A DNA stretch of 64,000 bases, from positions 1,302,001-1,366,000 of the forward strand of contig NZ_CP151726.1 of the NCBI RefSeq assembly GCF_038443385.1, read 5' to 3'. The position numbers were made by a program, and so were the translations under genes. The notes beneath the pieces are model-generated. The model was given only the letters and a program-made list of their open reading frames with translations, was not told where the DNA came from and did no database searches. Below are positions 18,603-27,305 of the stretch, one piece after another (positions within the stretch are counted from its first letter, which is position 1; every line of letters starts with the position of its first letter). This stretch comes from Stieleria varia (GTDB lineage Bacteria > Planctomycetota > Planctomycetia > Pirellulales > Pirellulaceae).

Positions 18603-18715
18603 GGTGGCTGCTCTTTTAAAAGTGGCGGGAAGATGCAAAAGTGAGGTTTCGCTAACCTATACGTGAGTGTATACATTAAGTCTCGTCCGTGGAACCTCAT
18701 TTGGGACAGAAATTC
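18603..18715. promoter_or_regulatory. Divergent promoter region of the two nitrate reductase gene sets
   Basis: The short gap between napD and the cytochrome gene must drive both directions. I see no clear FNR box (TTGAT-N4-ATCAA). An imperfect palindrome around GTATAC (18669-18674, within ACGTGAGTGTATACATTAAG) is the only candidate operator. The functional assignment is inferred from gene arrangement only. Confidence 0.4.
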
Positions 18716-19471
18716 ATGCCGCGAACCGCCAGTATGCTCTTTGCCAGTGTGGTGTGCTTGGCCGTTGCGATGATTTTCGTCGTCGTCGGACGAGGCAACA
18801 CGCGAGACGATTCTCGCTCGCGCCGTGTCGGTGCGGATCAACGTGACGGTGCGGATCAAATCGCAAGCAATGCGCCGACGGCGGTTGCCGCGGAGGCTTC
18901 TGCCGATCAGAACACTGCGGCGAATACTGCGGCGAATACCGGCGGTTCAAGACACCCCATCATCATTCGCAAACCCACCGGCCCACCGCGGATCGAGCTG
19001 GCCGGGATGGACCCGCAAGGTCGAACCGGCAGCGTCGCTTGTTCGACCTGCCATGCCGTCCGCAAACCAAACTCGGAAAACGTGTCGGCCGCGACGCTGG
19101 ACGAATTTCACCAAGGCATGACGTTCAATCACGGCAAGATCGCCTGCTATGCCTGCCACAACCCCGACGACGCCGACACCTTGCGTTTAGCCGACGGACA
19201 GTCGATCGCGTATGAAAATGTGATGACGCTGTGTTCGCAGTGCCATAGCAAACAGGCCGAGTCGTTTGCCCATGGTGCGCACGGCGGCATGAACGGGCAT
19301 TGGGATCTCACTCGCGGTCCACAAATGAAGAACAATTGCATCGACTGTCACGATCCCCACTCACCGACTTATCCCAGGATGGTCGTCGGCTTCAAACCCA
19401 AAGACCGCTTTAACGCCCCGCTTAGCCATCACCACGACCACCAAGGAGCGGAATCGCATGACGACCACTGA
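18716..19471 (+). CDS. Tetraheme cytochrome c, membrane anchored
   Basis: About 251 residues from the ATG at 18716 (a GTG at 18689 is possible). An N-terminal hydrophobic anchor (MLFASVVCLAVAMIFVVVG) and an Ala/Asn-rich spacer precede a domain with four CxxCH sites: CSTCH, CYACH, CSQCH and CIDCH. The His-rich tail ends SHHHDHQGAESHDDH. It overlaps the next gene (FeS subunit) by 14 bp, and the set ends with an NrfD-like protein. This resembles the cytochrome partner of NrfD-type quinone oxidoreductases. It probably links the quinol pool to the periplasmic NapB-like cytochrome. Confidence 0.78.
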   Translation: MPRTASMLFASVVCLAVAMIFVVVGRGNTRDDSRSRRVGADQRDGADQIASNAPTAVAAEASADQNTAANTAANTGGSRHPIIIRKPTGPPRIELAGMDPQGRTGSVACSTCHAVRKPNSENVSAATLDEFHQGMTFNHGKIACYACHNPDDADTLRLADGQSIAYENVMTLCSQCHSKQAESFAHGAHGGMNGHWDLTRGPQMKNNCIDCHDPHSPTYPRMVVGFKPKDRFNAPLSHHHDHQGAESHDDH

Positions 19472-20399
19472 GAACGCTCGCAAACCATCACTACCGATCG
19501 TCGAGAACTTCACGCGACGTGCGGCTGTGAAAGGCGGCTTCGCAACACTCGGCGCTGCCGCGTTTGTGGCCGCCGTGTCGCCGCTGCGGCAAGCCGCCGA
19601 GGACAAGTCGGCGGCGGAGTTCATGCAGCAGCACTACACCGAGCTGTCGCCCCAGCAAAAGGCCGATGTGATCGCTCGATTGGAAGCCGAAGCGAAAGAG
19701 AACTACGGCGCAGACGTAACGATCGCCGACGACCGACCGATCCCTGGAACGAAATTTGTCTACGCGATCAACCTGAGTGTTTGCAACGGCAACGGCAAAT
19801 GCGTTGAAGCTTGCCACAAAGAAAACAACCATGACCGCGACACCAACCAGTCGTATATCCGCGTGCTTGAAATGCCCAAGGGCACGATGGACATGGAAAA
19901 AGGCAACACGACTTACACCGGAGCCGTCCCTCAAGACGACAAGTTCTACTTGCCTGTTCAGTGCCAGCAATGCGACGAGCCACCGTGCGTTGACGTTTGC
20001 CCGGTGAAGGCGACGTGGAAGGAAGAGGATGGCATCGTCGTCGTGGACTACAACTGGTGCATCGGATGCCGGTATTGCGAAGCCGCTTGCCCCTATCACG
20101 CGCGTCGCTTCAACTGGAAAAAGCCAGAAGTGCCGGCCGACGAAGTCAATCCGGACCAGAGCTACTTGAGCAACCGTATCCGCCCGGTCGGTGTCGTCGA
20201 AAAGTGCACCTACTGCCTGCACCGAACTCGACGTGGCAAATTGCCCGCTTGCCTGGAAGCCTGCCCCACCGGCGCTCGCGTGTTCGGCAACATCCTCGAT
20301 AAAGATTCCAACATCCGCTGGATCCTGGAAAACAAACGCGTTTACATCCTAAAGGAAGAACTCGGCACGAAACCGGCGTTCTTTTATTACTTCGATTGA
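19458..20399 (+). CDS. NrfC/DmsB-type iron-sulfur protein (four [4Fe-4S] clusters)
   Basis: 313 residues. A Tat-like start (FTRRAAVKGGFATLGAAAFVA, about 18-38) suggests periplasmic location. The cysteine pattern is that of the four-cluster ferredoxins of the DMSO-reductase family: CNGNGKCVEAC, CQQCDEPPCVDVC, CIGCRYCEAAC and CTYCLHRTRRGKLPACLEAC. The start is well supported by AAGGAG 8 bases upstream. In such complexes this subunit carries electrons between the NrfD membrane subunit and a partner cytochrome. Confidence 0.88.
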   Translation: MTTTENARKPSLPIVENFTRRAAVKGGFATLGAAAFVAAVSPLRQAAEDKSAAEFMQQHYTELSPQQKADVIARLEAEAKENYGADVTIADDRPIPGTKFVYAINLSVCNGNGKCVEACHKENNHDRDTNQSYIRVLEMPKGTMDMEKGNTTYTGAVPQDDKFYLPVQCQQCDEPPCVDVCPVKATWKEEDGIVVVDYNWCIGCRYCEAACPYHARRFNWKKPEVPADEVNPDQSYLSNRIRPVGVVEKCTYCLHRTRRGKLPACLEACPTGARVFGNILDKDSNIRWILENKRVYILKEELGTKPAFFYYFD

Positions 20400-20418
20400 C
20401 GAAAGTGAGCCGACGGCG

Positions 20419-20601
20419 TTAGCCCGAATCATTCATGCGCCGCAACGCGATAGCGTCCGGTTCCCGAATATAGGGGTGAGAACCGGACGCTATCGCGTGG
20501 CGGCTGATATGCGCAGACTGCTTTCGTGCCAATCCGCGCAAGCCGTTTCACGCAAACGTGTTGCGATGACCGTAGTGAGTCGCGTGAATAATCCGGGCTA
20601 G
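20419..20601. repeat. MITE-like element, family A, inside the NrfD operon
   Basis: 183 bp with terminal inverted repeats TTAGCCCGAATCATTCAT and GTGAATAATCCGGGCTAG. A central hairpin has 18-bp arms (CGCGATAGCGTCCGGTTC and its complement). It fills most of the 263-bp gap between the FeS and NrfD genes, where operon spacing is otherwise tight. It is similar to 2069-2252 internally and to 22620-22788 at its ends. Confidence 0.8.
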
Positions 20602-20662
20602 CGGGCCGTTCTTTTCAATCTCCCCAACTACCCTCGGTTCGCGCCGTCGGCTCTAAAATAAC

Positions 20663-21928
20663 ATGAGCAGCATCACCACAACGCCACAGCCTAACGAGCC
20701 CAACGGAAAACAGTCGCACATCACCAGCTACCCGAAATTCATCGGGCGATCGTTGTGGTTGGCGACCGAAGGATCGTTTGCGTTCTACGCATGGATGACG
20801 ATGTTGACCGCATTGTTCCTGGTCGGCGCAAACGCTTGGGCCAACCAAGTCGCGGGCGGAATGATTGCCACCAACATGACCGATCAAGTTTCGTGGGGAC
20901 TCTACATCGCCAACTTCACCTTCATGGTCGGATTAGCGGCAGGCGGCGTCATGATGGTGATTCCGGCGTACCTGTATCACGACCGCAAGATGCACGATGT
21001 CGTCATCATTGGCGAACTGCTTGCCATTGCCGCCATCGTGATGTGCCTGATGTTCGTTGTCGCCGATCTCGGACGGCCCGATCGGTTCTGGCACATGCTG
21101 CCCATCGTCGGCAAATTCAACTGGCCGATCTCGATGTTGACCTGGGACGTGATCGTGCTCAACGGTTACCTGCTGTTGAATCTGCACATTTGCGGCTATC
21201 TGCTGTACATGCGATTTCTCGGTCGCAAGCCCAATCCGACGTGGTACATCCCGTTCGTGATGCTGTCCATTGTTTGGGCGATCTCGATTCACACCGTCAC
21301 CGCGTTTCTTTACTGCGGCCTGGGCGGCCGACCGTTTTGGAACACGGCACTTCTTGCACCACGTTTCCTTGCATCCGCGTTTGTCTCCGGTCCCGCGTTC
21401 ATCATCGTGTCGATGGTTCTGATCAAACGGTTGACCGGCGTGGGCGGACTCGACCAGCCGATCGCCACGCTCACCAAGATCATCCGCGTCACGATCCTGA
21501 TCAATCTGTTGATGGTCGCCTCAGAACTGTTCACCGAATTCTACACCGGTGGATCGCACGTCAGCGCCGCGAAGTATCTGTTCTTTGGCTTGCACGGCAA
21601 AACCGCACTCGTCCCGTGGACCTGGACCGCGATCGGGCTGAATGTCACGGCGGCGTTGCTGTTCTTGTGGCCGGGGCTGTTGAGATTGCGCTGGCGGCCG
21701 TTGCTCGTCACCGCTTGTTTGATGGCGTTCGTCGGTGCTTGGATCGAAAAAGGTATGGGGCTAATCATTCCAGGATTCGTCCCTAGCACGCTGCACGAGA
21801 TCGTCGAGTATGTCCCCAGCCAACTCGAATGGAAAGTCACGGTGGGAATCTGGGCGTTCGGGCTTATGGTATTCACCGTCGCCCTCAAAACTGCTCTCCC
21901 AACATTAAAGCATCCCGCTGAACACTGA
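20663..21928 (+). CDS. nrfD: NrfD/PsrC-family quinone-interacting membrane subunit
   Basis: 421 residues with about nine to ten membrane helices (for example FYAWMTMLTALFLVGANAW, FTFMVGLAAGGVMMVI, LAIAAIVMCLMFVVADLGRPD, VTAALLFLWPGLL). The VVADLGRPDRFWHM segment and charged residues inside early helices are typical of NrfD/PsrC/HybB proteins, which exchange electrons with the quinone pool without haem. With the two genes before it, it forms a cytochrome-FeS-NrfD complex. Its position beside napDA suggests it supplies quinol electrons for nitrate reduction in place of NapC. Confidence 0.85.
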   Translation: MSSITTTPQPNEPNGKQSHITSYPKFIGRSLWLATEGSFAFYAWMTMLTALFLVGANAWANQVAGGMIATNMTDQVSWGLYIANFTFMVGLAAGGVMMVIPAYLYHDRKMHDVVIIGELLAIAAIVMCLMFVVADLGRPDRFWHMLPIVGKFNWPISMLTWDVIVLNGYLLLNLHICGYLLYMRFLGRKPNPTWYIPFVMLSIVWAISIHTVTAFLYCGLGGRPFWNTALLAPRFLASAFVSGPAFIIVSMVLIKRLTGVGGLDQPIATLTKIIRVTILINLLMVASELFTEFYTGGSHVSAAKYLFFGLHGKTALVPWTWTAIGLNVTAALLFLWPGLLRLRWRPLLVTACLMAFVGAWIEKGMGLIIPGFVPSTLHEIVEYVPSQLEWKVTVGIWAFGLMVFTVALKTALPTLKHPAEH

Positions 21929-22021
21929 CCCCTGAGCACTGACTACTTTCGATGCAACCGGGTACGCCGACGCCCGAGAGCGAACTGCCGGATAGTGTTA
22001 CGATGACTACTGTTAAGACAA

Positions 22022-22579
22022 TTACTTGACTCGCTTCGCTGCACCCGACATGAAGGTTACCCAGTCTCCATTTGCGTCAAGCATCCTCGATGTCATCGAG
22101 ATCTCATCAGCCGATTTGAACTCGTAGATGTCTTGAAACTTCGTCAGCTTGCCATCGCCCATGAAGTTTGGTCCGTCAGCTTCGAGTGTTAACACCTTTC
22201 CGGTCGCATCGACGTTGCCTGTGTACTGCCACATGAAGGCCGTCGCCGAATCAACCCACGTTCCGACATACTTCTGCTTCCCTTCGTCATAGCCGATCGT
22301 CTGAACCCCAGTCATCGGGTCACCGGACCATTCGCCCTTCATTTCATTGAGCACCCAGAATCCACCGAGCTTGCGTGAGGTCAATGTTCCAGTGCATTGC
22401 ATCGGTGGCTGGTCCGGGGCCATGGTTGCTTTTGACTCGGTCGTCCATTCTCCGACGAACTTCACAAGCCACTCGTGCTCTTGAGTCGGCTTTGGCATGG
22501 CAGGGGACTCTTGCCCGCAAGCCGGTTCGTGGAAGCACACGAGGCTCAGAATCAGGGTCGTCAACACAAGAGTTTTCAT
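22022..22579 (-). CDS. Secreted DUF1579 family protein
   Basis: About 185 residues from the ATG at 22579 (MKTLVLTTLILSLVCFHEPACG, signal peptide, possibly lipoprotein-like but without a clear lipobox). The mature part follows the DUF1579 pattern: EHEWLVKFVGEWTTES, GGFWVLNEMKGEW, MTGVQTIGYDEGKQKYVGTWVDS. These are beta-barrel proteins of unknown function, common in planctomycetes. The ORF can be extended five codons upstream. No operon partner. Confidence 0.8.
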   Translation of the reverse strand: MKTLVLTTLILSLVCFHEPACGQESPAMPKPTQEHEWLVKFVGEWTTESKATMAPDQPPMQCTGTLTSRKLGGFWVLNEMKGEWSGDPMTGVQTIGYDEGKQKYVGTWVDSATAFMWQYTGNVDATGKVLTLEADGPNFMGDGKLTKFQDIYEFKSADEISMTSRMLDANGDWVTFMSGAAKRVK

Positions 22580-22619
22580 GTTCAGTCTCGCCAAATTGAA
22601 AAGGGTACGAATGCTCGAT

Positions 22620-22788
22620 CTAGCCCGGATTATTCATAACCCAACGCGTAAGCGAGGGATACTCGGTAAATCCCTCGCTTACGCGTCGGGTGATGAAAAA
22701 CAATCTGCTTTTCCCAACGATGTCACAACTCATTGTCAAGAATCTGTTTGCGCTAAAATCAATCATCGGCATGAATAATCCGGGCTAG
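22620..22788. repeat. MITE-like element, family A, best-preserved ends
   Basis: 169 bp with perfect 18-bp terminal inverted repeats CTAGCCCGGATTATTCAT / ATGAATAATCCGGGCTAG. Inside is a perfect 17-bp-arm hairpin (ACGCGTAAGCGAGGGAT). The core differs from the other family A copies, so the ends are shared but the cargo hairpin is not. No coding capacity. Confidence 0.85.
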
Positions 22789-23362
22789 CAGTTGTCGATT
22801 AGGTAGCCACTCAATCGACATCAAGAGCTTCGATTTTATCGTGGAGTTTGGCCGGCAACTGAGTCGGAAGTTGTGCTTGGCACTGCGGCGTAATCCGGAT
22901 GGTAGCGACTCCTGCGCCTTCGGCTGCGGGTCAAACGATCCGAAGACTCCTGCGCCTTCGGCTGCGGGTCAAACGATCCGAAGACCAACGCAGTGGTCTT
23001 TCGGGAGGTATCCGCGACCGCGAAGGCGGTCGCAGAGAACTCGTCGTAATACACCGCTTGAGCAAAGCAATCGTAGGTCATGCTGTGCATGACGAAATCC
23101 GGTACGCCCGTTTTCACGCTTGGTTACCTGGATTTGGGAAAACTCATGCCGAGATCCGCTGCGGCCGTGTTGTGGCACAGAGCAGACTGCGAGGGCAAAA
23201 AGATGTCGGATCAGAAATTGCTCAGGGACCACATCGATCAGAGTGAATCACATCACCGTTGAGGCAAGACGGTGGGAGGGAATTCTGGCGAATCCCACTA
23301 CGCGGGTAGGGTTAGCGTCTCGGAGAGACGCTGCTACGTGGTGGGCTGCTACGTGCTGCCTG
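22789..23362. other. Intergenic region with short dispersed repeats
   Basis: About 570 bp without a convincing gene. It holds a 38-bp direct tandem duplication (22907-22944 and 22945-22982, GACTCCTGCGCCTTCGG..) related to 51288-51318. It also holds a 24-bp repeat (23278-23301) whose reverse complement is at 48960-48982, and a GCGTCTC palindrome near 23309-23330. Open frames here are repeat-derived. Confidence 0.6.
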
Positions 23363-24310
23363 CTATCGGATCACGCCGGAGGTGGCGCTGAGTGTTTGCG
23401 AGTTGGACACCGCGTTGCCCAGGTGTTTGAAGTCCTTGAATTGCCAATGCACCTTTTTGTCTCGATCGATTTCGATCAGTTGCGGATTGTCTTCGCCCGC
23501 GTGACAATTTCCGATCACGATGTGCCCGTTGGGGTGGACTTCTAAAGTCGTCACCCAAGCCAACGTGATGCCGTCGAGATCGTTTTGATGAACTTGCCAC
23601 ACGATCTCCTTAGCCGGTGTGACTTCTAAAATGCTGTGGCCGTTGCCCGTGCCGATCAATGTGTTGCCGTTGGGCAATCGCAGGGCGCTAAAAACGGCGT
23701 CTCCGAATGCTTCTGGGCCATGGCCGCCTTGGGCCGGTTTGCCGAACATCGGGACATCGTATTCCCAAGTGATCTTGCCGTCGTGGTCATACTCGCGGAC
23801 CACTCCGTCGCCTTCTTGTGCCACCAAGTAACCGCCATCGGCCAAAGGACGAACCAGACGTGTGTCGCGGTGGGGGTGGGGGTGATCGCGTTTGAGCGTG
23901 ATGCTGTGGTGAACCTTGCCGTCTCGGTCGATCTCATAGATCTTTCCTTCGCCGCTGAGGGCGACCATCACTTGACCGTTTGGCAGCGGAGCGATCGAGT
24001 GAAGTTCGACGGCGGATTCGGTCGCCAGCGACTTGGAATCGAACGACCAAACTCGCTCTTTCTTTTGCAGGTCGATCTCGACCACGCGTGTGCCTTCATG
24101 CGTCAGCAAGTTCCCATTGGGCAGCACGTGCATGTCGTGCGGTGCGCCGCCGATCTCCATCTCCCAATCAAGGCTGCCGTTTTCATCAAAGCGAAACAGC
24201 TTGCGTCCTTGGTTGGCGATGAAAGCATGCTCGGCCGACGCGGGCGATGCGGCGAAACAAAAGGCAAAGAGGAGGATAGAGATGGAAAGACACGTGACGC
24301 TTCGTTTCAT
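23363..24310 (-). CDS. Secreted PQQ-like beta-propeller protein
   Basis: About 315 residues from the ATG at 24310, which opens a clean signal peptide (MKRSVTCLSISILLFAFCFAASPASA). The rest is made of repeated propeller blades with the pattern G-x-L-x-W-E / LPNGNLL / I-x-E-I-D-x-D (GSLDWEMEIGG, HVLPNGNLLTHEG, LPNGNTLIGTGNG). It resembles PQQ-binding or arylsulfotransferase-like propellers. No catalytic residue can be assigned; a binding role is as likely as an enzymatic one. The upstream in-frame extension is poor in protein character. Confidence 0.75.
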   Translation of the reverse strand: MKRSVTCLSISILLFAFCFAASPASAEHAFIANQGRKLFRFDENGSLDWEMEIGGAPHDMHVLPNGNLLTHEGTRVVEIDLQKKERVWSFDSKSLATESAVELHSIAPLPNGQVMVALSGEGKIYEIDRDGKVHHSITLKRDHPHPHRDTRLVRPLADGGYLVAQEGDGVVREYDHDGKITWEYDVPMFGKPAQGGHGPEAFGDAVFSALRLPNGNTLIGTGNGHSILEVTPAKEIVWQVHQNDLDGITLAWVTTLEVHPNGHIVIGNCHAGEDNPQLIEIDRDKKVHWQFKDFKHLGNAVSNSQTLSATSGVIR

Positions 24311-24461
24311 CGGTGCAAGCTCGAATGGCATAAGGGAGCGGGAAATGGATTTCCCCCCGATGATACTCGATCTACCAGTTTGGGCGTGGCGGTTTGGGCG
24401 TGTCAGTTTGGGCGTGCGGATTGAAAAGGACGTCACGCCTGGATTTTCATCCGCCGCAGGT

Positions 24462-25076
24462 CTAGGGGAGCACGCTGACGCGGTTTTCGACGCTGCTGAC
24501 GCCGGGCTCCAAACGCATCAGCAATTCGCTCATTCGGCGGTCTTTCTCGGTTCGAACGGCTCCCGTCAAAACCGCCGTGCGTCCGTTCATGGAGACGTTC
24601 ACGTTTCGTAGCGCCGGGGCTTTAGTGACCGTAGAAAGCCGCGTCGAAACGGTGGCTTGGACCTCCGCTGGTGGGAGTGGCTCCACGTCCACTGCCGAAC
24701 GAAGGCGTACGCGAACAGCGGGTTTGCTGGTCGATGCACCTTGATTGAGTCCGCCAAACAGGCCGCCGAACAAGCCCCCCAGGCCTCCTCCTCCACCGCC
24801 GAAGCCGGCTCCCCCGCCAGCACCACCGCCGCCGCCCGACTCGGCTCCGATACCGAAGCCGGTTTCGGTGGCCGCACCAACGGTGTCGCCACGCTCGAGC
24901 GTGAAGGCGCTCCTGTCGGCTTCCACTGGTCCCAGCGAAATGGTGGTCGCATCGCCGACGCCAACGGTCCCAGATCCCGAGGTGTCTCCGTTTTGTGCCG
25001 ACGCAGAGGAGCCCCAGCAAAGCACGACGGCCAGTGACAGAAGAGCGAAAGAGTATCGTTGGTGATCGAAATTCAT
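24462..25076 (-). CDS. Secreted Gly-rich protein with BON domain
   Basis: About 204 residues from the ATG at 25076. A signal peptide (SFALLSLAVVLCWGSSASAQ) is followed by a Ser/Thr region, then a glycine-only stretch (about 78-110, GGGGGAGGGAGFGGGGGG). The C-terminal BON domain (about 125-204) includes APALRNVNVSMNGRTAVLTGAVRTEKDR and ends EPGVSSVENRVSVLP. BON domains bind phospholipid or other envelope components in the periplasm. The ORF continues upstream to 25250, but the signal peptide fixes the start. Confidence 0.78.
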   Translation of the reverse strand: MNFDHQRYSFALLSLAVVLCWGSSASAQNGDTSGSGTVGVGDATTISLGPVEADRSAFTLERGDTVGAATETGFGIGAESGGGGGAGGGAGFGGGGGGLGGLFGGLFGGLNQGASTSKPAVRVRLRSAVDVEPLPPAEVQATVSTRLSTVTKAPALRNVNVSMNGRTAVLTGAVRTEKDRRMSELLMRLEPGVSSVENRVSVLP

Positions 25077-25313
25077 GGAAATCGCCCGTTTTTCTGCTAG
25101 CAAGAACGTGAATGGGTGAGGAACGCGTGTCAGTATCAGTTTAACCCGTTGGCAAAGAAAACGTTCCGAAATCGATCCTTGCGGCATCGACGGATGCCAA
25201 GATCCCGGTCGGTGGGGCGAATCATGCCGAGAATTCGGTTCCAGCGACAAAAACTAAGCCTGATGCCGTAGAGCATCCAGCCGGTGAACGGGTTAACCTA
25301 TCGGTCGGAGTCA

Positions 25314-27305
25314 ATGACACCTTCCCCACAGCATGATCGAACAATGAATCTCATCCTCACGCGCATCCATCAAACGCGACTCGCCCCACGCATTGCGACC
25401 CGTGTCGCTTGGTTATTGCTGCCGATCATTCTCTGCCTCGTCGTCGTGTCGTCGCCGGAGGCCCGTGCCCAGGACGACGCGAGCAAGAAAAACGAGACGT
25501 CGATGCCGGGTGCGCCACGTTTGTTGCCCGAGGATGCGATGTTTTATATCCGCCTGGACAGTGCGGATGATTTGCGAGAGGACTCCAAGAAATCTTCCAT
25601 CGGACTGATGATCAACGATCCGCAGATGCGTCCGTTGGTGCAAGATGTCTATTCGACCGCCCGCGATCTGTTTGCGATGGTCAGCGACAAAGTCGGTGTG
25701 TCACTTGACGAACTGCTCGCCATCCCCAGCGGCCAAGTCGCCGTGGCGGTGATCCCCGCGATCCCACCGGACGAGGAGTCGCGTGAGTTGTACGAGCAAG
25801 AAAACCAAGTCGACGATTCATCCGAAGCGGCGGCGCGTAAAGAACGTCGCCGACGTCGTGAAGCCTACGGGTTCGCGACGGTGATCATGATTGATGCGGG
25901 CAAGAACGTGGACAAGTTGCTGGCGATTGTCGATCGCATCGAAAACCAAGTCGTCACCAACGATGGCTATGTCCGGCGACGCACCGTGGTCGACAAGACG
26001 GACGTGATCCGGTTACTGCCTCCGCGTCAGGGCCGACCTGAGATCGAATACTTTGAGCGTGAAGGAACCGTCGTCTTTGGTTTTGGGCATCGAACCGCAC
26101 AAGACGTCTTGGAACATTGGCGTGGCAAGAGTGACCAAACCACGTTGGCCGAGAACGCTCGGTTCGGAACACTGATGTCGCGTTGCCTGGGTAGTGAAGA
26201 GACACGCCCCCAGATCACTTTCTTTGTCGATCCCCACGCGATCATCGACCGCATCATCAAACGTAGCGGCAGCATGACGGCGGGATTCGTGTGGCCGGTG
26301 ATCCAAGACCTTGGCGCGTCACGCGTCGCCGGTATTGCGGGCAGCTCATTCCGAGGCGGCGAAGTGTTTGAGGGGATTTCGCATATCCATCTTCGCATCG
26401 AGCCTCCACGCGACGGAGTGCTGGGGTTGTTGCGGCCCGAGACCGGCGACACCACGCCGCCCAAATGGGTTCCTTCGGACGTCAGTGGATACACGACGCT
26501 TAACTGGGATATCGAGCAAGCCTACGAAAACTTCGGCAAAGTTCTTGACAATTTCCAAGGCGAGGACTCACTCAAACGTTTGGCCGAAGACCCGTTGGAA
26601 AAATCCACCACGATCAACTTGCGTGAAGACCTGTTCAAGAATTTGACCGGACGTTTGGTCCATACGACATGGATGGAACCACCGGTTCGCTTGAACAGCC
26701 AAGTCAGCGTGAACGCGTTGGAGCTCAAGGACTCGACGGCTGCGAAGGCGGTGATGGCGGAGTTTCGCAAAAAACGCCCCAACGATTTGACTCCGGAGAC
26801 CATCGCCGGCAACGTGGTTTACTTTGGCAATCGCGCCCGACGTGGAAATCTGCCCGAGAATTTCAGGCAGCCTGAGCCCTGCATGATGTTCTTGGGCAAG
26901 TGGCTGATCACGTCGGACAGTCGCAAATTCATGGAACGCGTCGCGTTGGCGGATGCCGGCAACCTGCCCCGTTTGTCCAACGTCGCCGAGTACGACCTTG
27001 TCGCCGGTGAACTGGGCAGCAAACTCGATGGCGAAAAGCCCTTCATGCTTTCGTTCTTTCGTGGCGCGGATTCACTGCGATTGTTCTACGAGCTGGCTCA
27101 AGCTCCCAATACACGTCAGATGTTGCGTCGCGCTGGAGAAAACAATGTCGTGGCCAAGACATTTGCAGACATGATCGAGCGAAATGAGTTTCCGCCGTTC
27201 TCTGAGTTTGAAAAATATTTTGCGCCCACGGGGGCGTTCGCTTATGACGAACCCGACGGCATCCACATCGGCATGTTCAGTTTGCGTGGGGATGCTGCGA
27301 AGTGA
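25314..27305 (+). CDS. Large secreted hypothetical protein
   Basis: About 663 residues. A long N-terminal region ends in a hydrophobic signal (VAWLLLPIILCLVVVSSPEARA). The mature protein has a repeated alpha/beta pattern with MFYIRLDSADDLRED, LAIPSGQVAVAVIP and KWLITSDSRKFMERV. It resembles the DUF3352-type planctomycete proteins only loosely. A basic Arg-rich segment (ARKERRRRREAYG) lies near residue 180. The start at 25314 has GGAG just upstream; 25344 is an alternative. Its 3' end overlaps the convergent TAXI gene by 29 bp. Function unknown. Confidence 0.65.
   Translation: MTPSPQHDRTMNLILTRIHQTRLAPRIATRVAWLLLPIILCLVVVSSPEARAQDDASKKNETSMPGAPRLLPEDAMFYIRLDSADDLREDSKKSSIGLMINDPQMRPLVQDVYSTARDLFAMVSDKVGVSLDELLAIPSGQVAVAVIPAIPPDEESRELYEQENQVDDSSEAAARKERRRRREAYGFATVIMIDAGKNVDKLLAIVDRIENQVVTNDGYVRRRTVVDKTDVIRLLPPRQGRPEIEYFEREGTVVFGFGHRTAQDVLEHWRGKSDQTTLAENARFGTLMSRCLGSEETRPQITFFVDPHAIIDRIIKRSGSMTAGFVWPVIQDLGASRVAGIAGSSFRGGEVFEGISHIHLRIEPPRDGVLGLLRPETGDTTPPKWVPSDVSGYTTLNWDIEQAYENFGKVLDNFQGEDSLKRLAEDPLEKSTTINLREDLFKNLTGRLVHTTWMEPPVRLNSQVSVNALELKDSTAAKAVMAEFRKKRPNDLTPETIAGNVVYFGNRARRGNLPENFRQPEPCMMFLGKWLITSDSRKFMERVALADAGNLPRLSNVAEYDLVAGELGSKLDGEKPFMLSFFRGADSLRLFYELAQAPNTRQMLRRAGENNVVAKTFADMIERNEFPPFSEFEKYFAPTGAFAYDEPDGIHIGMFSLRGDAAK

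Noticed and set aside
18603-18715. FNR-type regulatory site in the nap divergent promoter
   Set aside because: No TTGAT-N4-ATCAA-like sequence is visible; only a weak palindrome at GTATAC.
20755-21786. Plus-strand frame of 343 codons inside nrfD
   Set aside because: It is rich in Arg, His and Ser and lies in another frame of a well-supported membrane gene.
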